From positions 8,494,001 to 8,558,000 of the forward strand of contig OX421968.1 of the NCBI GenBank assembly GCA_949128115.1: DNA of 64,000 bases, in the 5' to 3' direction. Each line of letters starts with the position of its first letter. The stretch's first letter is position 1. Under the pieces are notes generated by a model. It worked only from the letters and a program-made list of their open reading frames with translations, was not told the DNA's origin and made no database searches. The DNA is from Anaspis maculata (taxonomy: Eukaryota > Arthropoda > Insecta > Coleoptera > Scraptiidae). Below are positions 39,483-51,700 of this stretch, one piece after another. The position numbers and the translations under genes were made by a program.

Positions 39483-39970
39483 TAGAGGTAACGATAATAT
39501 CGATAGTTTACAATAAATTCAACTATCGATAGTATCGATAGTTCAAGGCGATAGTCCGATAGTCTCAAAATTTGATTTGCGGTGGCAACTGACAAGGCAA
39601 TGCACTGTACGCTGCTGGAATAATCAGGGGCAACAATGAGAAAATGCCTAATGTTCGTTTCGTTTCGCGTTGGCAACTGCCAGCCCCTATTATAGTCTTC
39701 TCTTTTCCATACATTCTCTCGAGCATTCTCTGATTTGCGAGAGTGCGAGTGTGACTCATGTGGTTTTTGTTGTATTAAAACGTGATACGATCTATTCCTA
39801 GTTTGTCTTGACTTTCCCTGCTAAAATGTTCAGAAAATCAAATAAACTGAAATTATTTTCGGTAATTTTCCGTTTACGAAACTATCGATTATTTATCGAT
39901 ACTATCGATAGTTGCCGCTGGTACTATCAAAACTATCGATAGTTTATTTCAGGGACTATCGTCACCTCTA
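39483..39970. mobile_element. hAT-type element, TAGAGGTAACGATA ends, 8-bp duplication CCGCCCGG
   Basis: Flanked by CCGCCCGG at 39475-39482 and 39971-39978. Ends TAGAGGTAACGATA and TATCGTCACCTCTA. Subterminal arrays of ACTATCGATAGT occur on both sides. The unique centre (about 39.58-39.84 kb) has no recognisable coding sequence. Confidence 0.9.
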
Positions 39971-39978
39971 CCGCCCGG

Positions 39979-40567
39979 TATACACGAGGAGAGCGAGGTA
40001 GCGACCGGTACCGAGAAGCCGATCGATCACGGACCGAAGCGCGAAAGAAACGGGACCGAGAAAAAAAGCAGAGGAAAAGGAGAAACGAAGTAGAGCAGCT
40101 GAGCAGAGTGCATGTTGAGATACTTTGGCTGCAGCGATTTCAATTCTTGATAGCTCATTTTGAAACTCTTCAAAAACTCTATAGACCATATTAATTATTC
40201 TCACTTTCCCCTTCCACTAGTCATTTGTAAGTTGGGTATGTGCCTGTGACCATGCGCACTGCAGTAGATCTCGCGCGCCACAGCATGCATAGAAAACGGA
40301 ACTTTGCTGTCGCTGTCAGAATTTACGATTTCAAGGTGTTTTCTTGATTCTTGGGACGTTTTAACATTTTTAACCATACTATTACGTGACGGCTGACGCT
40401 CGGTTCGCTTTCAAGCGCTGTCAAAATTCTCGTTAGCGGAAGTTGTGCAATAAAATATGGCGGGTAATTTGAAATTGTTTTGGATTCAAAAACCCCATTC
40501 TAAATTGCTTCGCATAAACTTCACAGCAAGATTTTCCATTTCATTATGGTGAAAAGTAGATCAGGTG
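39979..40567. other. Intergenic, no recognised feature
   Basis: Moderate GC near 39980-40110, otherwise AT-rich. No coding similarity or paired repeat seen. Confidence 0.4.
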
Positions 40568-40748
40568 TTTCTTTTTATACACTTGCTATGTTATATATTC
40601 GTTGAAATTGTCAATTTGCACCATGAATTGATCATTTTACAAAGTCATTCAACATGCATATTCTTATGGGAGTTTCAACCCAGCACATGTGGTTGTCTCT
40701 CTCCCCGATCTGCGACTGCGCTCTGAATAAATAATATGGTCAATTCAA
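40568..40748 (+). repeat. Dispersed repeat, inverted copy at 63822-64000
   Basis: Segments such as CCAGCACATGTGGTTGTCTC and CATGCATATTCTTATGGGAG match the reverse complement of 63822-64000 with very few differences. The copy at the right edge is cut by the window, so the full element is longer. Confidence 0.85.
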
Positions 40749-41128
40749 AACGTGTTAAAATTGTGACATATCTGTCATCTGTCAAAAGTTATAACCTGTC
40801 AAAGCCAAAACTTTGACGTTCAATAACTCGAGAAATACAGAACGGATTTCAACCAAATTTGGTTGATGGAACATGCGCAGCTCCAATAAAAATTAGGCAT
40901 GCAAGTTGAAAAAAATGTCTGCGAAAAAGAGCTATGTGCATGACCTTGAGTGGCCAACGCGTAGGACATACAGAGCACAGATACAGAGCCCATGGTGGTG
41001 AAAATAAGAAATTCTTATTTGACTTCTTTGACAACAGGCAGCTTTGGCATGGCTGCATGGTTACTTGTTTTGGCATTTATTTCTCGTGCACTTATTTGTT
41101 GTGATGGGCAACTGCAAAATGGTCTACA

Positions 41129-41418
41129 GGGGCCTTATTTCTAGAGGGGAGCGATCCCGATCGCATCCTTGGCAATTAAAAGTGGTATTTCTAGGCGCAG
41201 AGTGCTGACCAATCACAGGACGTTAAATGTGCCAAACTGTCTAATGTCATGTCATACTACCGTGCAACCCAAAGCAAAGGATGCGATCTCGTTCGCATAT
41301 GCTATCTCGCTCGCATGCATGGTCCAAACCGTGAGAACGATGCGTCCTCGTAATCTGCGCATATTTTCAGGGAGACGATCTATCACATCCTTCCTAGAAA
41401 GTAGAAATAGACTCACGG
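41129..41418. mobile_element. Larger relative of the GGGGCC MITE
   Basis: Starts GGGGCCTTATTTCTAGAGG, with GAGCGATCCCGATCGCATCC inside, and ends near CTAGAAAGTAGAAATAGA. Shares terminal and subterminal motifs with 18658-18776. Confidence 0.55.
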
Positions 41419-41509
41419 TTTAGTTGACGGTTGATAACAATAACGGCAGCGACAAGTGACGTTTTTACCGCACTTTCCCAAAAAATGGGAAAAAGGCGCT
41501 TTTAGCTTC

Positions 41510-42620
41510 ACTTTGTCCGTCCGTCCGTCCGTACCCGGGATAACTTCTCAGGGAAGAAAGATATCGATGTGGTGTAAACGCTGATCGATAGTACATATGT
41601 CCAGGACGTCAAGTTGACTTTTAGTTTTTTGTTATTCTGCCGCCATCTTTGATCCGCCATTTTGAATTTCTCTAAAAGTGATCCAATTGAAATGAAATTT
41701 GCACGCAATGTAAACCACATCAAGATCTATCCAATTTTTGACAATTGATGCCCCGCCGCCATCTTGTATTCTCACTATTGAACATGTTTCGAAGTGAAAG
41801 AACTAGAAGAATTATGTCTCAACGAAAAGAGATATCGATGTGATCAAAACGCCAATCGAATGCGTACGTGACCACCATATATATTGACCAACAATTTTTG
41901 TCACTTGGCCGCCATCTTTAATCTGCCATTTTGAATTTCTCTGAAAGTGGTCCGATTTGAGTGAAATTTGCAGGCGATGTGAACTTCATCAGGATACATC
42001 CAATTTTTGACAATTGATGCCCCGCCGCCATCTTGTATTCTCCATATTGGACTTGTTTCAAAGTGATAGAACTAGGAGAATTATGCCTCAACGAAAAGAG
42101 ATATCGATGTGGTGCAAACGCCAATTGAATGCGTACGTGACCACTATATAAAGTTGACCAATGATTTTTGTCACTTGGCCGCCATCTTTGATCCGCCATT
42201 TTAAATTTCTCTGAAAGTGGTCCGATTTGAGTAAAACTTGCAGCCGATGTGAACTTCATTAAGATACATATTCTTCGACAATTGATGCCCCGCCGCCATC
42301 TTGTATTCTCCATATTGAACATGTTCCAAAATGATAGAACTAGGAGAATTATGCCTCAACGAAAAGAGATATCGATGTGGTGCGAATGCCAATCACATGC
42401 GTACGTGTCCACCATATAAATTTGACCAATGATTTTCGTAACTTGGCCGCCATCTTTGGTCCACCATTTTGAATTTTTCCGAAAGTGGTCCGATTTGAGT
42501 GAAATTCACAGGCGATGTGAACTTCATCAAAATACATCCGATTTTGGACAAATGATGCTCTGCCGCCACCTTGGCCGCCATATTGAAATTTCTTATCATG
42601 CACTTAACGATTTTCATTGA
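41510..42620. repeat. ~270-bp tandem satellite, about four units
   Basis: ATATCGATGT recurs at 41561, 41832, 42101 and 42368 (spacings 271, 269, 267). Each unit also carries TTGGCCGCCATCTTTGAT-type and CCCCGCCGCCATCTTGTATT blocks. A short GTCC repeat opens the array at about 41516. The minus strand shows recurring short peptides such as FKMADQRW, which I attribute to the repeat, not to a gene. Confidence 0.88.
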
Positions 42621-43124
42621 GCTTGGGACCTTTGTTTCGTATGATCATTCTTAATCTCCAGCCAAATTTCAACATTATGCCACCATCTTGGCCGCCATGT
42701 TGAAATCTCTTAGTAGTGAAACGATTTTCATGAAAATTGGAACTTACCCTTGTCTATAGTACAATCATTTTGATTTTTGAGCCAAATTTCATGATTCCAA
42801 CGCTATTTTGGCCGCCATATTGAAATTTCTGCCCAAATAACGGTGGAACCCTAATTAACATCTGGCGTTCACTAACCCTTCAAAAAGGAAGTGCGCTACT
42901 GAGCCTCATGCCCATGAGGCATATTCGCTTGTTTCTCTTTTCTGTCGGCACAAGCCCCACCTAGTGTTATTTATGTTCGCTAACTAAATTGAGTCCAACA
43001 AGAACTTCGAGTCAGTCAGGTGTGGTGTACCACAACTAATTAAACAAAAACTCCCGTGGCTTCCACAACAGAAAAGATAATCAGTGAAAAATACTCACAT
43101 TTCTGTTATAAAATGACCTGAAAA
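42621..43124. repeat. Degenerate continuation of the satellite, then unassigned
   Basis: Two or three diverged ~110-bp units keep TTGGCCGCCATATTGAAATT-like and GAGCCAAATTTCA blocks to about 42830. After that no feature is recognised. Confidence 0.55.
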
Positions 43125-43959
43125 GGACCCCGCACATCCCTTACGGGATTTGGCTCCTCGGCGGCCAAATCCCGGGCTCCTCCAAATGGCTTAAACTTTG
43201 ATATGTTGTAGCTCTTGTTGAGGTGATCAAACTTTATCATCGTCCAAATCCTCTAAACTCAACAGTTCACCCCTCTACAAGGGGTGGAATGCCGGTGATC
43301 ACAGAACCAATTTATTGCAATTATAGGCTTCAATGAGCAAAAGGTGGATCCATTTTGACGCCACGAGATGCTTCGAGCTGCTTCGAGATGGTAGGGTTAC
43401 ACTTGCTATAACTTTAAGCTGATCAAAATATCTCATAGACCCCTATTTTTAGAACCACCCCTAGCATTTCGAAAAATGAAAATTCAACGTCGAATAACGA
43501 TCAGAATAAACGGGTATTTTTTTTGAATTTTTGATACGGTATGTTTAAAGCGGTGCTGATCAATTATTTCTTGTCTACCAGCCCCTAAAATCTGACGTTC
43601 ACCTTCCAGTAAATTATCATTTTCTGCTCTGCCCTACTGGAAATAAATTGTTTCTTGATAAGTTAAAATGAGTTTCTACTACTGTAACCCCAACTGTAAC
43701 ATAATATTATGTGTTAGAAAGGGAGGTCCATATTGATCTTTTATGTCCACCCCTTACGCCTATAGCCTCTATACCCTAGTAGTTTTTCCCAAATTGACAG
43801 TGGAAGCACTCGTTGCAAATTTTCCAGTTGAATGAATTAAACTAATCATTTCTGGAAAAACTATAAGGGTATAGGGGTTATAAGGGTAAGAGTGGGTAGA
43901 CATAAGGGATGAATGTGAGAGCCTGTCGGGCGTTTTTTTACATGTATCTGTGATGAAAA

Positions 43960-43994
<35 letters not shown>

Positions 43995-44722
43995 GACGCA
44001 GTAATAGGTCCCTTCGTTTCGGTTTTTTTGAGTGCGCATGTGTGGCGCGGATTTCATAGTTTCGTACACCGATATTGAAAATTGACACTAAAAAATATTG
44101 CAGTGCACCTAAAATTCTACAAATAATTTGGTTGAATGTTTGATACCATTTTTTATATTGAAGTAAATGTTTCATTGGAATTAAGTTCAATGATCATTTG
44201 TGGAAGTTCAGGAACAACGAAAATGGCAACAGCGCTCATAACAACAAGACATCGGCGCCAACCATGCGCCAGCTGTCACTTGTGACAATCATGATCACAC
44301 ATCTCGTTTCCACCTGACCTACATTTCATTTGCTCATGTTTTGACGAAAGAACACAACTTGTTGAAAATGGCTGTACCGAGAAGGAAGTTCAAAAAAGCT
44401 ACGGGGAGATGCATTCACGGTATGTGTAAAAGTGACAGCCAGGAACCAGTAGTTGGTCAAGCGGCTAGACAGAGCATGCAGCGTTGCCATTCAACTGACA
44501 GGTGTACGAAAGTTTTCAAAATTTGGTGCCTTCAAGCATGCGCACCTGCCCAAACGAAGTAGCCTATTGCTATAAATTAGTTCCGTGACCACCGGCATTC
44601 CACCCCCTCTAGAGGGTGAACCGTTGACTAAAAAGGATTTGCGCACTGATAAAATTTGAACATATCAAAATTTGAGCCAAATACCCCGAAAAACCAAATC
44701 CCATAAGGAATGTGCGGGGTCC
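43125..44722. mobile_element. Foldback-ended element with nested copies
   Basis: GGACCCCGCACATCCCTTAC and its inverse GTGCGGGGTCC are the ends, and GTGATCACCGGCATTCCACC-type inverted blocks lie about 170 bp in. It encloses a smaller inverted pair (ACCCCTTACGCCTATAG and CTATAAGGGTATAGGGG), a TTAT repeat at 43961-43996 and the 44004-44568 element. Confidence 0.72.
44004..44568 (+). mobile_element. Copy of the ATAGG...CTTCGTTT element
   Basis: Matches 27584-28137 almost end to end, including ATAGGTCCCTTCGTTTCGG, GACATCGGCGCCAAC and CCAAACGAAGTAGCC. One internal indel (ATGCGCCAGCTG region) separates the copies. Confidence 0.8.
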
Positions 44723-46430
44723 TTTCCGACCGCGGCGAAGTACAAGAAATAATGGCATTACTTTGTACACATTTGCGAGATCATATTTAGGAAAAACCTT
44801 CGAAAAAGAGTTTGAAACAAAAATTAGCCCAAAAGGACGTTTCGTTCTTCAAATATGATTTTCTAAAAATAAACGGCGAATTTTGTATTGTAATTTCTCG
44901 GTAATTTCATTACCGTCCCGTCGATGTCCCGGAATTAGTGTTACAAAATTCACAGGGAGATAGGGAATTGATAAATAAGGGGACTTTTCTCAATAAACAT
45001 ACCCTCGCAAACGTATAATAACGGAGATACAGGCCTTCAAAGTTGTTTTTGAAAACAGTTTTTTTTTTGGCATAACTTCAGAACCGTTCAACCGATTTTA
45101 TTCAAATTCAAACCAAAGTTCACTAAAACAGGTCTCTATTGAACAATAATAACGCATTTCATCAAACACTTTTAGGGGCGAATATGATAGGGGATACTCT
45201 CCCCCTTTCCCCCTATTTTAACCCCCCCCCCAGAACATTTTGGAAATGGTTTCAATTTTTGAAGAATTCTACGTTCAGTCCAAAGAAAAAAGTTACTCTT
45301 GCAGAATTTTGATTAGAGGCTTCATCTTCGAGATATTTGGGTTTGAAACATTGGAAAACATCTTGAAAACTCCACTTTCCAGGACCTAAAAATAAAAATT
45401 CAAGAGAACTCATGATTCGTCAACTGGAATGAGCTTTCTGGATATTGAGGTTGATAAACCACCATTTTTGCTGAGAAACATGAAGTTTTTAAGAGAAAAA
45501 CAAATTGGGTCCTGAAAAGTGGCGATTTTGAGAAGTTTCCCAAAATTTCGAAACCAGATTTCTCGAAAATGAAGCCTGTAATCAAAGTTTTGAAGAAGTA
45601 ACTTTTTCCCTAAAATTATATCGTCTGTTATAATACTTTTAAAGGAAATTGAATTCACTTTCCAAAAACAGGTTTTTGAAAATTTTGAAAATATTTTGTT
45701 CGGGAACAGAGTTTAATTCCCTTTCATTTGATGCCTCACAAAAGTAGATAGTGTCCACATTTAATTTAGAAGTTGTGGGGGGGGGGGAGCGAAGGAGTGA
45801 ATTTGGGTAGCACTTTTTTCACAGAAAATTTTCTTTCTTGATGTTGTGCGGGATGCGGGATGACGTTGACTGCTGGTGACTTGTTGACTTTAACCAATGA
45901 TGTTCAAAACAGGGGCGTGCTGGGAGGCATTCGAGGGCCCGGGAAAATATTCCAGACGGGGACTCGTCCAAAACCCGATTTGGGGGCGCAACTTTTTCGA
46001 TGCAGTAGGGGGTAGTGTCAAAATTGACCTTCTCTTTTGAGAAGAAAACATAGCCAACAAAATCGCAAAAATCGCTTGTGCACTAACTTGTCACTTCAAG
46101 TTTCAAAGTGAGAGAATGAAAATATCAATTGCCATTATTGTGAAAACAGTATTTTGTTTTAAAGCTGTAATGCCCAAACATTGTACCCACCCCTCATGGT
46201 CTCGAAAACGAGTCCATTGGCCAGTTTGCAATTTGTAATAATTAAAAAAACAAAAGAAACAAAACAAAAGAATTCATTCAGAAGTAATATAAACTAGAGA
46301 AGAATAGAAATATCAAACAAACAAAAGTTATAGGTACTTAGATAGTAATAAGCGAGGTAATAAGGCACAGAAAACACACTATGACCACTGGAAATAGTTC
46401 TTAAACATCTTACTTTTTTGGCACATTATA
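44723..46430. other. Intergenic, partly old repeats
   Basis: Contains GTTTAATTCCCTTTCATTTG with a downstream GCCTCACAAAAGTAGATAGT at about 45710-45760, a motif pair that recurs at about 60680-60740 and 60910-60940. A G-rich tract lies at about 45776-45788. No gene recognised. Confidence 0.45.
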
Positions 46431-47340
46431 CAGGGTGTCCACGGTTCAAGTGCTCTAACTGTAGGGTTGTATATTCTTTGGCCAAATGCAAAAAACATTT
46501 TCCTATATTTTTTTCCGGGCTTCAGTTTCCAAGTTACAGGGTGTCAAAAAATTAGAAAAAAATCTTTTTTTGCTATAACTTAGTAAGTACATACTATTTT
46601 CACGGAAACCAAACTTGGTACGATTGATACACTATTAATTAGCTTTGGATTAGGATTTACCATCACTTTGTTGAAAAACCAGTGGCGTAGAAATGGACCT
46701 TTTCAGAAAAGAGAGACAGATGCATGCGCGTTCGTACCGCGCAAATGGAGGTGTCTAGCTATAACTGCGCCTAATATTTCCAAGGGAAACTCCGTTCGTT
46801 ATGAAGTGCGCGGCACCACACTGCGGTCATGTGTGGGCTGTGACGTAAATCGTGCGAGAGAGATGCCTTTATTGAAAAGGTCCATTAGGGTTACCCACCA
46901 ATTATTAACCCCGGTTATCTGCACGCCACTGAGATAAAATCGATCTTTGAAAACATTTTCTGATTCCCCGGACAATTCTAAGCAAAAAAGGTACTCTTGG
47001 TCCGAAGCTCTAAAGTCAACAATTTTCGAGAAAAACGGCATTTTATGCTAAAAAAACATGAAAATCGATCACAACAATAAATTGACTAATGAGACTTTTG
47101 TAAGCTGCAGTATTATCGAAAGTATTAAAATAACTGAAAAGAAGACTTATTAGAAATTATTGCTTTTGTTCAGTATTAATAAATTCTTCTATCTTCGTCT
47201 AATTTTCAGACACCTGGAAGTTTCCTTCAGCTTGGAAACTGAAGCCCAAAAAAAAAAAAATTGTGGGAAAAATGTTCTTGCATTTGGCCAAAGAAGACAA
47301 CTCTACAGTTTTTAGATCACTTAAACCGTGGGGACCTGTG
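46431..47340. mobile_element. CAGGGTGTCCACGG-ended element
   Basis: CAGGGTGTCCACGGTTCAAG at the left and TTAAACCGTGGGGACCTG at the right are inverted, with AACTTGGAAACTGAAGCCC-type blocks pairing inside. An inserted CAGTGGCGT...ACGCCACTG pair (about 46679-46931) is probably a hAT MITE with a decayed target site. TA precedes the left end; the right flank is decayed. Confidence 0.7.
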
Positions 47341-48610
47341 TAATATGTATTGTTTCTTTATGAATAAAAATTAATCTATTTGGTATTTTCTACAGAATAA
47401 ATTACCAACGATTGTATAACCGTCGTAAGTTTTTGCTAGAAAACAGAATATTAAACAGGTCGAGAGGGCCCTCTGTTGGTAAACTGTATGGAGGGATTGG
47501 AGGGCCCCATCGGGAAACTAATCCGGACATCGGGATTATTAATCTGTTATCGCGATATCGCTTTTCTAGTTAGAAAAAATTCTATGTTGACCATCGGTTG
47601 AGAAAACCTTCGGCCCCTTTATAAGAGTTGTAATACAAGTTGTAATCCCTCACATGCGCTTCAGGATTTAATCTATAATATAGTACTACTTTGTCAACCT
47701 TTGGTATAATATATTAATATTGTTACACGGTAACTACCTGTTTTATACTATTATTGTATCAGTTTCTCAGCAGTTTTCAAATATTATAAGAACCAGTTAA
47801 TAGAAAAAGTGATATCGATTCGAGAACGTTGAAACCTTGCTCTTTTTAAACGAACTAAATAATAATATGTTTTGGATAATAAGAAGCGTCATGTAATCAA
47901 TCTGTTCTTAAATCGAAAAGTAACAAAAAATAACAGAAATTAGCCTACCTGGATCTTCACCACTTTCTTCCAAACATTAACAATTAAACAAAACAGAACC
48001 AAAACAGCGCAAACTACACAACAACGGACTCCAAAACTGCAAAGCTATTGAGAAGAAAAGAAGCACGAGCACGTTATCAAAGCACATTTTTATGTATTTC
48101 CGAGAGCGCATGCGCAGTATTTCCCGCTCAAAACGGATTAGTTGGCGGAAAGAGGCGGTTCATTTGAAAATACCTATTGGCTAATAATTAATGTCCTTCC
48201 TTCAAATTAGGGCGGCCGCGAAATTTGACATTCGAGTTGAAAACAGTGCTTTTGGTACTTAACTAGGCTCAAACGCAGATACCTACCTAGCTATTGTACT
48301 GTGCTACTGCGTCAGCGAATATAATAATTTAAGATGAGATTTAAGGCAGTGACTTAAAAGTAAATTTATTCCCCAGATTTTGAGATGTTCCTTTTATGTA
48401 TATAAATGAAATAATCTTTAATGCAAAAAGAAGTGGGAAATTTTTTCAACTATTTAGTTTGTTGAATGGGCAATCTCGGGCGGCTGTGACATTTGACTCT
48501 CTTGACATGACAACTCTTGTCCTTGTCCTGTCCTGTCACTTTTACTTGTCATTTGTCAGTTACTAACCTACAAATTCCTCAAAGTTTAGAAAATTTGTGC
48601 CGATGAAAAA
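47341..48610. promoter_or_regulatory. NOMO 5' flank (probable promoter and 5' UTR)
   Basis: No repeat termini are seen in the last ~600 bp before the NOMO start. A GC-rich patch (AGGGCGGCCGCGAAATTTGA, about 48209) and repeated TGTC/TTGTC blocks (about 48488-48560) lie upstream of the ATG. The promoter assignment is positional. Confidence 0.4.
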
Positions 48611-48744
48611 ATGAATGTATTTTTCATAATTTCTGTGATCACTGTGAGTGCAATAGTTGAAATTTCGGCCAAAGATGTGCTGGGCTGTGGGGGTTTCATT
48701 AAAAGCCACGTCCCAATAGACTTCTCCAGTGTGGAAGTCAAATT
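48611..48744 (+). CDS. NOMO: NOMO exon 1 (signal peptide)
   Basis: The first ATG (48603) reads only two codons, so the ATG at 48611 is chosen. MNVFFIISVITVSAIVEISA is a hydrophobic signal peptide, then KDVLGCGGFIKSHV. Donor TTgtaaat. Confidence 0.92.
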
Positions 48745-51700
48745 GTAAATTCACCGGAAAAGTTGATTTTGCATCGTCAGTACTGATGTGTGTCGATTTT
48801 CAGATTATCTAAGAATGGAATGTTGAAAGACAAAATAAATTGTGCCCCCAACAATGGATATTACTTCATGCCGTTGTATGATAAGGGCGAATACATCCTA
48901 AAGGTAAGTATCATTATGAGTTTGTCGAGTCAAGTGGATGCAATTGATTGTTCTGTTTGCAGTTGGAGCCGCCGCCTGGATGGAGCTTCACGCCGACCGA
49001 AGTTCATTTAGTGGTCGACGGCACATCAGACTTGTGCAGCCAAGGGAAGGACATCAATTTTGTTTTCAAGGGCTTCGGCATAACTGGCAAAGTGACCTCG
49101 GCCTCGTCTATTTTCATCTACAGTCAAATACATCTATTAATTTTAGGTGGAAAGTTTGGGCTCATCTCAAGGACCTGAGGCAATTGAAATTGAATTGAAA
49201 TCGGCGACTGAAATGAGAACTACTGTGACCAGTGCTGATGGAACGTTCTTTTTTACCCCAGTATATCCTGGAAGTTACACAGTCAAGATTTCCAATTCAA
49301 GGTGGAAAGTTTGGAAGGAGTCTGTTATAGTGGTCGTGGCCGAGGGTAATACCGAGTTGCCAGAAGGAAGCCTTGTCATTCAAGGGTATGACGTTACTGG
49401 ACGAGTTGAAACTGAAAATGAGCCTGTTGCCGATACCACTGTTGTGCTGTTTTCATCAACTGTAAGTATTCTTAAGGACGGAGTCATATTGGTAAAATAA
49501 GCGTTGCAAAATCAATCCGTGTGGGTTCATTCCTTGACGGATTCTGACCATTTTGGTCTCTTTCGAAAGCTACAAGGATGTACTTTGGTTTGAGCTCATT
49601 GGCATTTTCAAAATCCAAAAATAATTTTCTCAAATGTCAAAATTTAAATTTTTTTCTTGGATTTCGGAAATGCCAATAAGCTCAAACCAAAGTACATTCT
49701 TGTAGCTTTCGAAAGAGACCGAAATGGTAAGAATCCGTCAAGGAATAAACCCACACGGATTGATTTCACAACGCTTATTTTACCAATATGACTCCGTCCT
49801 TAATCTCAGAAATTTATTGGTACCTATACTGGGTGTCAATGAGTCATGGTAGGCTGACCTGACTACAAATCATGTACCTAGCCTCTTGTCAAAATGATGC
49901 GGCTCTTTTATTTTCTGTATCTTGTGTTTGTAATGCTGTCTGCATTAATTAATGGTTTTAGTTTGGGTTTAAAATTAATTCTTAGGCCACATGCATTTAT
50001 TACAGAAATACATTGTTTTATTTCCCCGACCCCCCACCCAACAAAGAGGGGGAGTATTGTGAACGCACTAAAAATTTTTTTACAGATTTCGACGGATATA
50101 TCCGTTTTGAGGTCCCCTATGACAATTAAGACCATTCCCAGAATGATCTATGTCTGTATCTGTGTGTGTATGTCTGTAACCTTCCACAATAACAGCCGCA
50201 ACATCCATCCGATAGACTTGGTATTTGGTGTACGTTTGAAAGCCCATAAAATACTGTGTTCAGAACAGTCAAAAGTATTGCCCTATCTGTCATCTGTCTA
50301 ATAATTAAAAATGTGCAAGTTCAAAACTTTACCATTTAGTTATTCAAAATCTATCCCATGGATTGCATTGGGAGCAAATTTGGCAGGAAGCAACAAAACA
50401 AAAGAGTCAAATTGAGTCTGCAGTTGTAATTTTCCACCATTTTCCAGTCGAGCGTTATGAATTTTCAAAATTTCTCCTAGCCTTTGCCACCCGAGAAGGC
50501 CTCTCGCCCGTGATTTGACCAGGGCGACTCGCTTTTAATGCAGGACTCCACTCAAAAATTCATTCCTGCTCGGGGATCAACTTTTTTCGAAAAATTCAAA
50601 CTGATATCGGAAGTGTATTGGATTGGGTGTTGTGTTGACCCATTTTCAAAATCGGCACCGTTCCGGTTTTCTGACGGTAATTTTTTCAAAATGAAATTTG
50701 TATATTCCGTGAATTTGAAAAAACTGCAATGCCAACTTTGACATGCGGTGAGCCCCACGAAATATTCATTTTAGGTACAGACATGCTGAGAATGAGAGTT
50801 GGAGAAAAGATTAAATTAATTTTTGGAAAAAAAAAATTGAAATCGGACTCACGGTTTCCGAGTTGTCATCTCTAGAAAAACCGCGAATTTTCCAACTTCC
50901 TATCCCGTGAACAGATTTTCACCTTTTTTTTTAAACAAGAGGTTACTGGCTCTTGAACATTTTTCAATAATTTTCTTCTCAATTTCCCTGTTGAAAATGT
51001 AAAACAGGCCTGGGCTATCGAAACCGGACTTGAATGATGGAGCTTAGAGTGAAGCCGTAATTGACGATCTTCATAATGATCTAGATGATTTGGAAAAAGA
51101 TTTGAGATTTTCCCGGAAAATTCGAATTTTCAATCTTTCTCTGGTGCCAGTTTCAGATCGTTCACCTCTATCCATGTACTAATGCGTCTGACTGCCTCAC
51201 TCGCTTTTCTTTCTACATAATTTGGTTATTAATGAAAACCTGCAAATTTCTAACTTTTTAGCTTGTGAACAGATTTATACTAACGTTCTTTAAACAAAGG
51301 GTTATTGATTCTTGAACATTTCCAGGCAGTTTCTTTTGAAATTCTTCAAGTTTTCCGAGAGTTTTCCGCTTCAAAATCCACCGGCCTAGCTTATTGAGAC
51401 CAGACTCAAATTATGGAGCTCTAAATGAATCACTTATTAGAGAAAATGTCTCAATTCTTCAATCTTTTTCTCTAACTTCCCACCTGAAGGGACATCATTT
51501 CACAATAAAATTTCCATCCATTCCTTGCTACTCGTCGGGGAAGTTTTGGGGTGACACAACCGATTTTTTGGCTGTTAATCCTCACTTGTCAAGCCTCGCC
51601 ATACTTCTGCAGAAATAAACAGAAGCCCGACCTTCATCATCAAAAAAGTCTCCAAGGGTTCTGTTGGTGCTTGCCAAGTGACTTAGGGGGTGAGGACTGC

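Noticed and set aside
41129..41418. CRISPR-like array of GATCGCAT/GCTCGCATG repeats
   Set aside because: Repeats are few, inverted and irregular; the locus is eukaryotic and fits a MITE.
41508..42617. Series of minus-strand frames with repeated FKMADQRW and similar peptides
   Set aside because: They recur with the ~270-bp satellite period, so they reflect the repeat unit, not a protein.
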